From positions 1 to 10,071 of the forward strand of contig CAMVBT010000067.1 in NCBI GenBank assembly GCA_947165805.1: DNA of 10,071 nucleotides, written 5' to 3'. The DNA is from an uncultured Clostridia bacterium. Its GTDB lineage: Bacteria > Bacillota > Clostridia > Oscillospirales > Ruminococcaceae. A program made the translations under genes and the position numbers. The notes beneath the pieces were generated by a model that saw nothing but the letters and a program-made list of their open reading frames with translations, was not told where the DNA came from and made no database searches. Positions 1 to 6,376 of the stretch are shown here, one piece after another. Position 1 is the stretch's first letter. Every line of letters begins with the position of its first letter.

Positions 1-1
1 A

Positions 2-2083
2 AAAACGAGCCACCCGGGACTCGGCGAAGGCGGAAAATTCCACCTGCGCGGAGACGGCGACCCGCTTCCCGCGGGGACTGTGATGAAGTTCGCTCTGGTC
101 GGGAACCAGAACAGCGGCAAGACCACGCTGTTCAACCGCCTGACCGGTTCGAAGCAGCACGTCGGGAACTTCCCCGGTGTGACCGTTGACCGCAAGGACG
201 GCCCCATAAAAGGCAGACCCGACACGTCCGTGACCGACCTGCCCGGGATATATTCCATGTCGCCCTATACCAGCGAGGAGATCGTTTCCCGGAGCTTCGT
301 GCTCGAGGAAAAGCCCCACGCCATCATCAACATAGTGGACGCGACTAACATAGAGCGCAACCTGTACCTGACTCTGCAGCTCCTCGAGCTCGATATCCCT
401 ATGGTCATCGCGCTGAATATGATGGACGAACTGACCGCGAACGGCGGCAGCGTGGATATAAACGCAATGGAGGAAATGCTCGGAGTCCCCGTCGTACCGA
501 TATCCGCCGCAAAGAACAGCGGTATCGAGGAGCTTGTGGATCACGCGGTGCATATCGCGCATTATCAGGAAAAGCCCCTGCCCCGCGACTTCTGCGGCAA
601 GGACGAGAACGGAGGCGCGGTTCACCGCTGCCTGCACGGCATAATGCACCTGATCGAGGATCACGCGGAAAAGGCCGGTCTGCCCGTGCGCTTCGCTGCG
701 AGCAAGGCCGCGGAGGGCGACGAGCTCATGCTGAAACAGCTCGCGCTCGACGAAAACGAGCTCGATATGCTCGGACACATCACGGAACAGACCGAGACCG
801 AGCGCGGCCTCGATATATGCGCGGCAATAGCCGATATGCGCTTCACCTACATAGAAAAGCTCTGCCGCAGGACCGTGACAAAGCCTGCAGAGAGCCGCGA
901 GCATATCCGCAGCACAAGGATAGACAAGGTCCTGACGGGCAAGTGGACTGCTATCCCGATGTTCATTCTTATAATGGGAGCCGTGTTCTTCCTGACCTTC
1001 AATGTGATCGGAGCATGGCTTCAGGAGATGCTCGAAACAGGCATCGACGCGCTTATCGCCGCGGCAGACAGCGCGTTTGAGACCGCCGAGGTCAACAGCA
1101 CCATACGCGGACTTATAATCGAAGGCATATTCGGCGGAGTCGGGAGCGTGCTGAGCTTCCTGCCGATAATCGTGACCCTGTTCTTCTTCCTGTCGATGCT
1201 CGAGGACAGCGGATATGTGGCGCGCGTGGCGTTCTTCATGGATAAGCTGCTGCGAAAGCTCGGACTCTCCGGACGCAGCATTGTCCCGATGCTGATAGGC
1301 TTCGGCTGCACGGTGCCGGCAGTCATGGCGACCCGCACTCTGCCGAGCGACCGCGACAGAAAGATGACAGTGCTGCTGACACCGTTCATGAGCTGTTCGG
1401 CGAAGGTGCCGATCTACGCATTCTTCACGGCGGCGTTTTTCCCCGACAACGGCTGGCTCATCATGACGGGGCTGTATCTGCTCGGCATCGTGTTCGGGAT
1501 ACTCGGAGCCCTGCTGTACAAGAACACGCTTTTCCGCGGCGAGCCCGTGCCTTTTGTAATGGAGCTCCCGAACTACAGACTGCCCGGGGTGCGCAACGTT
1601 GCGCAGCTTCTCTGGGAGAAGGCAAAGGACTTCCTCCAGCGCGCGTTCTCGGTCATACTCGTCGCTTCGGTGATCGTATGGTTCCTAAAGAATTTCAGCC
1701 TGCGCATGGACCCGGTGACAGACCCTGCGGACAGCATACTCGCGCTGATATCGGGCGCTGCCGTTCCGCTCCTTATGCCGGTAGGCCTCGGGGACTGGCG
1801 CATAAGCACGGCGCTCGTCAGCGGCTTTATGGCGAAGGAGAGCGTAGTCTCGGTGCTGGAGCTGCTGTACGGAGATAATATCACTGCTGTGCTGACTCCG
1901 CTCGCGGCGGCGAGTATGCTTGTGTTCTCGCTGCTCTATACTCCCTGCATCGCGGCTATCGCCACTGTACGCAGAGAAATGGGCGTGAAATGGGCGGCGG
2001 CGCTCGTTGTATGGCAGTGCGCGGTCGCGTGGGCGGGAACGCTGCTCGTTCGGGCTGTGCTTCTGCTTATGGGGGTGCAGTGA
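2..2083 (+). CDS. feoB: Ferrous iron transport protein B (FeoB), 5' end probably outside the window
   Basis: FeoB is a GTP-gated inner-membrane Fe(II) importer. Numbering from the GTG at 80, the G-protein domain shows G1 GNQNSGKT (8-15), the G2 region NFPGVTVD (30-37), G3 DLPG (53-56), G4 NMMD (113-116) and G5 SAAK (142-145). A helical GDI-like segment (about 150-275) and a polytopic membrane domain (about 285-667) follow. The membrane domain keeps the conserved gate motifs GCTVPAVMATRT (Cys410) and MSCSAKVP (Cys439), plus Cys623 in TPCIAAI. The first in-window start codons are GTG 80 and ATG 83, but neither has a good Shine-Dalgarno and the frame is open back to base 2. The 26 codons before base 80 read KTSHPGLGEGGKFH then LRGDGDPLPAGT. 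From memory this resembles the short N-terminal extension of FeoB proteins in this bacterial group, so I place the true start upstream. The alternative is ATG 83, overlapping the TGA at 81-83 of a frame-3 upstream gene. Function is certain; the start is not. Confidence 0.95.
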   Translation, partial: KTSHPGLGEGGKFHLRGDGDPLPAGTVMKFALVGNQNSGKTTLFNRLTGSKQHVGNFPGVTVDRKDGPIKGRPDTSVTDLPGIYSMSPYTSEEIVSRSFVLEEKPHAIINIVDATNIERNLYLTLQLLELDIPMVIALNMMDELTANGGSVDINAMEEMLGVPVVPISAAKNSGIEELVDHAVHIAHYQEKPLPRDFCGKDENGGAVHRCLHGIMHLIEDHAEKAGLPVRFAASKAAEGDELMLKQLALDENELDMLGHITEQTETERGLDICAAIADMRFTYIEKLCRRTVTKPAESREHIRSTRIDKVLTGKWTAIPMFILIMGAVFFLTFNVIGAWLQEMLETGIDALIAAADSAFETAEVNSTIRGLIIEGIFGGVGSVLSFLPIIVTLFFFLSMLEDSGYVARVAFFMDKLLRKLGLSGRSIVPMLIGFGCTVPAVMATRTLPSDRDRKMTVLLTPFMSCSAKVPIYAFFTAAFFPDNGWLIMTGLYLLGIVFGILGALLYKNTLFRGEPVPFVMELPNYRLPGVRNVAQLLWEKAKDFLQRAFSVILVASVIVWFLKNFSLRMDPVTDPADSILALISGAAVPLLMPVGLGDWRISTALVSGFMAKESVVSVLELLYGDNITAVLTPLAAASMLVFSLLYTPCIAAIATVRREMGVKWAAALVVWQCAVAWAGTLLVRAVLLLMGVQ

Positions 2084-2084
2084 T

Positions 2085-2222
2085 ATGAGTGTTATAGATA
2101 TCGTACTTCTTGTAGGCGCGGCAGCCGCGATAACGGCGGCAGTTATCGCGTCGGTTCGCAGAAGAAAGAACGGCTCCTGCTGCGGAAACTGCACAAAGTG
2201 CTCCCGCTGCCGGAAACGCTGA
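2085..2222 (+). CDS. FeoB-associated Cys-rich membrane protein (45 aa)
   Basis: This small protein begins with an Asp-containing hydrophobic segment (residues 3-24, one membrane span). A basic patch RRRK (25-28) and a Cys cluster with cysteines at 32, 33, 36, 39 and 42 follow, ending in RKR. That layout matches the FeoB-associated Cys-rich membrane protein family found directly after feoB in many Bacillota. Its role is not established; metal binding or assistance to FeoB on the cytoplasmic face is the usual suggestion. The ATG at 2085 lies 1 nt after the feoB TGA (2081-2083) and is preceded by the G-rich stretch GGGGGTG (2071-2077), a plausible ribosome site, so it is probably translationally coupled to feoB. 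In-frame starts further upstream lie inside feoB and would remove the N-terminal membrane layout. The gene is followed by the hairpin terminator at 2252-2295. Confidence 0.85.
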   Translation: MSVIDIVLLVGAAAAITAAVIASVRRRKNGSCCGNCTKCSRCRKR

Positions 2223-2251
2223 CAGCGGACTCCCGGAAAAAACAAACACAA

Positions 2252-2295
2252 AAAAACTGCTTCTTTCGGCACGACACCGCGAAGAAGCAGTTTTT
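2252..2295. terminator. Bidirectional rho-independent terminator between convergent genes
   Basis: An A-run followed by CTGCTTCTT (2252-2265) pairs with AAGAAGCAG followed by a T-run (2282-2295). Two further pairs (2267-2268 with 2280-2281) form after a one-base bulge at T2266, leaving a loop of about 11 nt. On the + strand the arm ends in TTTTTGTTTT (2291-2300), stopping the feoB transcript. On the - strand the A-run at 2251-2256 becomes the U-tract that stops the phosphodiesterase gene, whose TAA occupies 2301-2299, overlapping the end of the + strand T-rich tail. Confidence 0.93.
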
Positions 2296-2298
2296 GTT

Positions 2299-4578
2299 TT
2301 ACCGGCTGTCCCGGCAGTATTTCTCAAAATCGGCCACGGGTACGGGCTTGGAGAACAGGTAGCCCTGAAACAGCTTGCAGCCCATTTCGTGGAGCGCGTT
2401 GTACTGGTATTCGGCCTCAACGCCCTCGGTCAGCGACTCGATGCCGAGATCGGCGGACAGGCCGATTATGCTCTGCACTATCTTTCTTGCCCTGTCACGG
2501 TTCTGCGAGATGCTCAGGAACTTCATATCTATCTTAAGCACGTCTACCGGCATATCCTTAAGCATATTCAGTGACGAATAGCCGCTGCCGAAGTCGTCCA
2601 TTTCCACGATGAAGCCCAGCTCCCTGAACTCGTTGAGTATCCTCATGCGGTCTTCCCCGTCGTTCATCATGACGGTCTCGGTTATCTCGATGCGCAGCCG
2701 CCGCGGTTCGATGCCGTACTCCTCGGTCAGCCCCTTTATCTCCGAAACGACGTCCATGAAATAGAAGTCCTTCGGCGAGATGTTGACGGAAATGAAGAGG
2801 TCGGGGAGCTCGTCACTCCAGCGCGAGAGTATCTCACACGCGCACCGCCACATATAGCGGTCTACCTCGACGATCATGCCGTTCTTCTCGAACACGGGTA
2901 TGAATGAACCGGGAGACAGGAAGCCGTCCTCGGGGTGTATCCAGCGGACGAGAGCTTCGGCGCCCACGGGTCTGCCGGAGCTGTCAACTATCGGCTGGAG
3001 ATAGGGCTGTATCTGCCTGTTCGCTATCGCTTCGCCGAGCTGGGTGCTTATATGCTGCTCCCAGACCAGCTTGCTGCGCAGCTCCTCGTCATAGTAGGCG
3101 ATATGTCTGCTGTAATCCTCGTCTATCTCCGAGAGCGCCACATACGCTCGGTCGAACATGGTCGCGACATCTGCGCTGCGGTCGGTCACCTGATACACAC
3201 CGAGATGTATGAGCAGATGATATTCGTGATTTCCGTCGCTTACGATAAAGCCGGATAATCTGCGCTCAAGCTGCTCCTCCTGAAACTCCCCGACCGGCAG
3301 ACATACGCCGAACGTTGCGCCGGCGAGCCTTCCGTATACCCAGTTCTCCGTAGAGAAGCCGCGTATCCTGGCAGCTATGCGCCGCAGGGCGTGGTCGCCG
3401 AACGCGGTGCTGAATATGTCGTTGACTATCTTGAAGTTCTTTACGTCCACAAAGACGATGTAGTAATCGGTATCGGGGTCCTCGGTGAGCGCCTGATGTA
3501 TGCGTTCATACATGAACTCGCGCGTGTACAGCCCGGTCAGTATGTCGTGCGAGGCGCACCATAGCTCACGCTGGAGCTTCTTCTGCTCCTCGGTGTTGTC
3601 ACGGACACGCAGGAACGAGCCCGTAACGCGGCCTTTCTCGTCGCGCAGAGTGTGCTTGTCGAGGAAGTAGTACTTCTTGCTGTCGCCGGTGCCTATCTCA
3701 TAGGGCGACGACCATTCCTCGGCGTGAAGATCCTTTATGTACTCGAAGCGCCACTCAAGGAAATCCGGGACCTTTTCAAGATCGTCCTCCGTGAGCTCCG
3801 AGAACTTCATAGCGGGCTCGTTCGCCCAGATGCACCTTTCACCGGCATCGAAGAAGAACAGAGCCTCGTTCATCTGTGAGGCGACGTCCGCCAGCATACG
3901 GTCGAGCAGCCTCAGAGGCCGGTAGTACAGCGAGAAGTAGAATATCAGCAGTCCGAACACTCCGAAGCCTATCATAGACCGGTCTATCGGCGCGCGGGAG
4001 AATATATAGAGCGTCTGCCACGCGGCGCAGATCATCATGGTGATGAATATTACGGCGTAGCGCTCAAGGTAGATGCGCGGAGCGCGTATCATTCTGGCGA
4101 TGAATATTATCATGACCCCGACAAGTAAGCCGTAGTCCACCGCTCTGTGGAAGGCCTGTCCGATATACGGCACGAACGTGTAATACGGTGCGCCCTCGAC
4201 CTCGATCATCTCGGTGCCGAACGCGTGACCGAAGAAGATATTGCTGAAAAGCTGAACGGCATCTATGAGAAGCAGCGCGTAACAGATATTACGCAGCGCT
4301 ATACGCTTTTCCGGACGTCCGCAGTAAGCGTCCGTGAACTTCATCAGCGCGAACATGACAAAGTCCATGCCTATGAAATATATATAGCGCCCGATATCGG
4401 CGTACAGCTGTACGGTCGAGCAGATGATAAGCAGGTTGCCGGTGACAGGCGGGATAAGCGCGGCAAGCAGCAGCCCGACGGGTCTGCTTATCTTCTTGCG
4501 CGATCTTGTCGCGATGTTCACACACGTCATCAGCCCGAGTATCAGCAGCAGGAATATGACTGTGAATTGTTCTCTCAT
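2299..4578 (-). CDS. Membrane-anchored cyclic-di-GMP phosphodiesterase: 7TM-PAS-degenerate GGDEF-EAL (759 aa)
   Basis: The protein has about seven hydrophobic spans (residues 1-217), a PAS-like domain (about 225-330, ending LRVRDNTEEQ), a GGDEF domain (about 340-500) and an EAL domain (about 515-755). The EAL core is intact: E541-A-L with VRW, N599 in SVNIS, E631 in RIEITE, D661-D662 in DDFGSGYSS, K682 in LKID, then LTEGVE and FQGYLFSKP. It should therefore hydrolyse c-di-GMP to pGpG. The GGDEF signature is replaced by AGATF (419-423) and no RxxD inhibitory site precedes it, so cyclase activity is not expected. GTP-binding-type residues (NFKIVND, FGDHAL) remain, suggesting a regulatory role. 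I chose ATG 4578, with GAGGT 6 nt upstream. A TTG at 4638 would extend it by 20 residues but lies only about 7 nt from the predicted transcript start without a ribosome site. The N-terminal region resembles 7TM sensor modules; the ligand is unknown. It lies downstream of the GH13 gene on the same strand. Confidence 0.92.
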   Translation of the reverse strand: MREQFTVIFLLLILGLMTCVNIATRSRKKISRPVGLLLAALIPPVTGNLLIICSTVQLYADIGRYIYFIGMDFVMFALMKFTDAYCGRPEKRIALRNICYALLLIDAVQLFSNIFFGHAFGTEMIEVEGAPYYTFVPYIGQAFHRAVDYGLLVGVMIIFIARMIRAPRIYLERYAVIFITMMICAAWQTLYIFSRAPIDRSMIGFGVFGLLIFYFSLYYRPLRLLDRMLADVASQMNEALFFFDAGERCIWANEPAMKFSELTEDDLEKVPDFLEWRFEYIKDLHAEEWSSPYEIGTGDSKKYYFLDKHTLRDEKGRVTGSFLRVRDNTEEQKKLQRELWCASHDILTGLYTREFMYERIHQALTEDPDTDYYIVFVDVKNFKIVNDIFSTAFGDHALRRIAARIRGFSTENWVYGRLAGATFGVCLPVGEFQEEQLERRLSGFIVSDGNHEYHLLIHLGVYQVTDRSADVATMFDRAYVALSEIDEDYSRHIAYYDEELRSKLVWEQHISTQLGEAIANRQIQPYLQPIVDSSGRPVGAEALVRWIHPEDGFLSPGSFIPVFEKNGMIVEVDRYMWRCACEILSRWSDELPDLFISVNISPKDFYFMDVVSEIKGLTEEYGIEPRRLRIEITETVMMNDGEDRMRILNEFRELGFIVEMDDFGSGYSSLNMLKDMPVDVLKIDMKFLSISQNRDRARKIVQSIIGLSADLGIESLTEGVEAEYQYNALHEMGCKLFQGYLFSKPVPVADFEKYCRDSR

Positions 4579-4583
4579 AGATG

Positions 4584-4588
4584 ACCTC
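4584..4588 (-). promoter_or_regulatory. Shine-Dalgarno GAGGT that decides the phosphodiesterase start
   Basis: On the - strand GAGGT ends 5 nt before ATG 4578 (GAGG with a 6-nt spacer). The ATG at 4590 has GGAG only 1 nt upstream, too close to use, and the TTG at 4638 has no site at all. This supports a 759-residue product rather than the longer 779-residue reading. Confidence 0.65.
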
Positions 4589-4592
4589 ATGC

Positions 4593-4608
4593 TCCGCTGC
4601 GCAGCGGA
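4593..4608. repeat. Perfect 16-bp palindrome in the leader of the phosphodiesterase gene
   Basis: TCCGCTGCGCAGCGGA is its own reverse complement. As RNA it can fold into a 6-bp stem with a GCGC loop, ending about 5 nt upstream of the GAGGT ribosome site. It lies between the predicted transcription start (about 4645) and the start codon. It could be a translation-tuning hairpin or a dimeric protein site; the sequence alone does not decide. Confidence 0.6.
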
Positions 4609-4651
4609 ACGTACCTTGATTGTCCGGGAAGAAAACAAGATTTATTGTTTA

Positions 4652-4680
4652 ATTATAACACATCGGAAAAAATATGTCAA
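4652..4680 (-). promoter_or_regulatory. Consensus sigma-70 type promoter of the phosphodiesterase gene
   Basis: On the - strand there is TTGACA (4680-4675), a 17-nt spacer and TATAAT (4657-4652). The TGT just before the -10 makes it an extended -10. Both hexamers are perfect consensus with optimal spacing, so strong housekeeping transcription is expected from about 4645. The -35 begins only 12 nt after the GH13 stop codon (4695-4693). Confidence 0.88.
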
Positions 4681-4692
4681 TATCCGGACACG

Positions 4693-6237
4693 TCAGAGAA
4701 TATACCACCCGGCGGAATGAGCGGGAGCGGTAATTACGCCCGCCTTAGCGGTAAGCCCGCCCCCGAAGCAGTATATCGCTTCGCCGGGGACAAGTCCGCA
4801 CTCAAACGCCGCTGGCTTAGCGGAGGGGTTGAGGACGACGAGTATCTTCTCGCCGCCTCCCCCGCGCACATAGGCGAGAGGACAGCTGTCTTTCTCGCAG
4901 TACACGAACTCTATGTCTCCCCTGCTTTGCAGAGCAGGATGCTCCGTTCTTATGCGTATCTGCTTCTGTATCTCATGCCACAGTGAGCCGGGGTCTGCCA
5001 TGGCTTTTTCGGCGGTGGGTCTGCCGGAGTCCGGGTCGAGCCTGATGTAGAGCCTGTCGGCGGGCGCGGTGCTGAAACCGGCGTTCTCCGTGCTGTCCCA
5101 CTGCATCGGCGAGCGGGAGCCTGTGCGCTCATAGCCGCCCTCGACTGAATACAGCCCCTCGACATACCGCATACCTATCTCGTCGCCGTAGTAGACGAAC
5201 GGAGCTCCGGGCATCGACATAAGGAACGCGAACGCTATGCGCAGTCCGTCGCCGTGTATGTATTTCGCGAGCCTGTACATATCGTGGTTGCCCGAGGGTA
5301 TGCACATAAGACCCTTGCCTCCGGACTTCACAAGGTTCTCCTTATAGGTCTTCACGAACTCGGAGGCGTCGCCCCCGCCGCCGAAGAACGGCCTGTCGCA
5401 GCGGAAGAGGTCGTTATAGTGCGAGGGTCCGAAGTGCAGCAGGAAGTCCATGTGGAAGCCGCCCTGCAAGGACTTGTCGGGCTCGCCCCACTCCGAGACC
5501 ATTGCCGCGTCGGGGAACTCGCGGTCGAGGAAGGCGCGCACATCCTGCCAGAGCGCGATGACGCCCTTTCTGTCCTCGTCGTTCTTGATGAGGGACGGAG
5601 CCATATCGACGCGGAATCCGTCACAGCCCATGTTCAGCCAGAAGCGCATGATATCCTTCATAGCCTCAAGAGTCGCTCTGGGTCCCGGAGCGTCCGTCGG
5701 CTGCTGCCACGGCTTGTCGGGCTTCGGCTTGTAGTAGCCGTAGTTGAGGGCGGGCTGATGCGAGAAGAAGTTCACCCCGCAGGCTCCCACTCTCTCCGCG
5801 AGACCGATAAGGGCGTTCATGCCCTCGGGAGCCTCCCATGTGTTGTCAGTCCAGATATAGCGGTCGGTGAACTCGTTGCGTTCGGCGCGGCAGGACTGCC
5901 TGAACCATTCGTGCTCCCATGACGTATGCCCGGGGACGAGGTCGAGCAGTATGTGCATACCGCGGCTGTGTATCTCACCGAACAGGGCTTTCAGGTCGTC
6001 GTTCGTGCCGTAGCGCGGAGCCGCCCTGTAATAGTCGCGCACATCATAGCCCGCGTCAAGGAACGGCGAATCGTAGCACGGGTTCATCCATATCGCGTTG
6101 CAGCCGAGCTCCTTTATATAGTCGAGCTTCTCCGCTATGCCGCGGAAATCTCCAATACCGTCGCCGTTCGTGTCCTTGAACGACTGGGGGTATATCTCGT
6201 AGAATACGGCGCTGTCGAGCCATTTTACTTCAATCAT
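4693..6237 (-). CDS. GH13 alpha-amylase-family glycosidase, alpha-glucosidase-like, cytoplasmic (514 aa)
   Basis: A retaining glycoside hydrolase family 13 enzyme. The start YEIYPQSFKDTNGDGIGD (13-30) carries the typical family N-terminus and the Asp/Asn calcium-type loop. The catalytic residues are present: nucleophile D211 in GFRVDMA, acid/base E249 in VSEWGEP and transition-state D319 in SGNHD. Conserved region I reads DLVPGH (99-104) where most relatives have an Asn before the His. The barrel is followed by a short C-terminal beta domain (about 430-514). There is no signal peptide, so it should act in the cytoplasm on imported alpha-linked glucosides or maltodextrin fragments. The exact substrate and GH13 subfamily cannot be fixed by eye; sucrose hydrolysis or glucosyl transfer are possible. 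ATG 6237 has a good ribosome site, AAAGGAAG, 7 nt upstream. It is divergent from the GH36 gene, and no terminator follows its stop. Confidence 0.93.
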   Translation of the reverse strand: MIEVKWLDSAVFYEIYPQSFKDTNGDGIGDFRGIAEKLDYIKELGCNAIWMNPCYDSPFLDAGYDVRDYYRAAPRYGTNDDLKALFGEIHSRGMHILLDLVPGHTSWEHEWFRQSCRAERNEFTDRYIWTDNTWEAPEGMNALIGLAERVGACGVNFFSHQPALNYGYYKPKPDKPWQQPTDAPGPRATLEAMKDIMRFWLNMGCDGFRVDMAPSLIKNDEDRKGVIALWQDVRAFLDREFPDAAMVSEWGEPDKSLQGGFHMDFLLHFGPSHYNDLFRCDRPFFGGGGDASEFVKTYKENLVKSGGKGLMCIPSGNHDMYRLAKYIHGDGLRIAFAFLMSMPGAPFVYYGDEIGMRYVEGLYSVEGGYERTGSRSPMQWDSTENAGFSTAPADRLYIRLDPDSGRPTAEKAMADPGSLWHEIQKQIRIRTEHPALQSRGDIEFVYCEKDSCPLAYVRGGGGEKILVVLNPSAKPAAFECGLVPGEAIYCFGGGLTAKAGVITAPAHSAGWYIL

Positions 6238-6270
6238 TGCATTTCTTCCTTTCGGTGTTTTATTATCACT

Positions 6271-6299
6271 ATCATAACATATTACTGTTTAAAATTCAA
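6271..6299 (-). promoter_or_regulatory. Promoter of the GH13 gene
   Basis: On the - strand TTGAAT (6299-6294) and TATGAT (6276-6271) are separated by 17 nt, with TGT immediately before the -10 (extended -10). Transcription would start near 6264, leaving a leader of roughly 27 nt that contains the ribosome site. The hexamers are near-consensus and the spacing is optimal. Confidence 0.75.
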
Positions 6300-6310
6300 G
6301 ATTTTCACAG
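6285..6310. promoter_or_regulatory. Imperfect inverted repeat, candidate operator between the divergent promoters
   Basis: CTGTTTAAAAT (6285-6295) and ATTTTCACAG (6301-6310) form an imperfect dyad around TCAAG: outer CTGT/ACAG and inner AAAAT/ATTTT match, with an unmatched TT versus C between them. It covers the GH13 -35 and ends 7 bp before the GH36 -35, a good position for a sugar-responsive regulator to control both genes. The symmetry is modest in an A/T-rich spacer, so chance is possible. Confidence 0.3.
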
Positions 6311-6317
6311 CCAAGCC

Positions 6318-6346
6318 TTGAAAAAAATTTTTCTCTGTGTTATAAT
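6318..6346 (+). promoter_or_regulatory. Promoter of the GH36 gene
   Basis: TTGAAA (6318-6323), a 17-nt spacer and TATAAT (6341-6346), with TGT directly before the -10. The spacer begins with an A-tract and T-tract that should bend the DNA. The start near 6353 leaves a leader of about 24 nt containing GGAGGA (6364-6369), 7 nt before the ATG at 6377. Confidence 0.87.
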
Positions 6347-6376
6347 CGTATTATCAAATATCCGGAGGACATAACT

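Noticed and set aside
1685..2272. 195-codon - strand open frame overlapping the feoB end and the small Cys-rich gene
   Set aside because: It runs antisense through the conserved FeoB membrane domain and gives a low-complexity Arg/His-rich product.
4579..4638. TTG-initiated extension of the phosphodiesterase
   Set aside because: It would start about 7 nt after the predicted transcript start with no ribosome site, and it encodes the palindromic leader.
4579..4645. Cyclic-di-GMP riboswitch in front of the phosphodiesterase gene
   Set aside because: The leader is only about 67 nt with one small hairpin; no known c-di-GMP aptamer core was recognised.
4663..4692. Terminator after the GH13 gene
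   Set aside because: There is a T-run on the - strand, but only a four-base A/T stem could form before it, too weak for termination.
5254..5922. 222-codon + strand open frame inside the GH13 gene
   Set aside because: It lies opposite the catalytic regions of GH13, with no promoter or ribosome site and a shadow-like composition.
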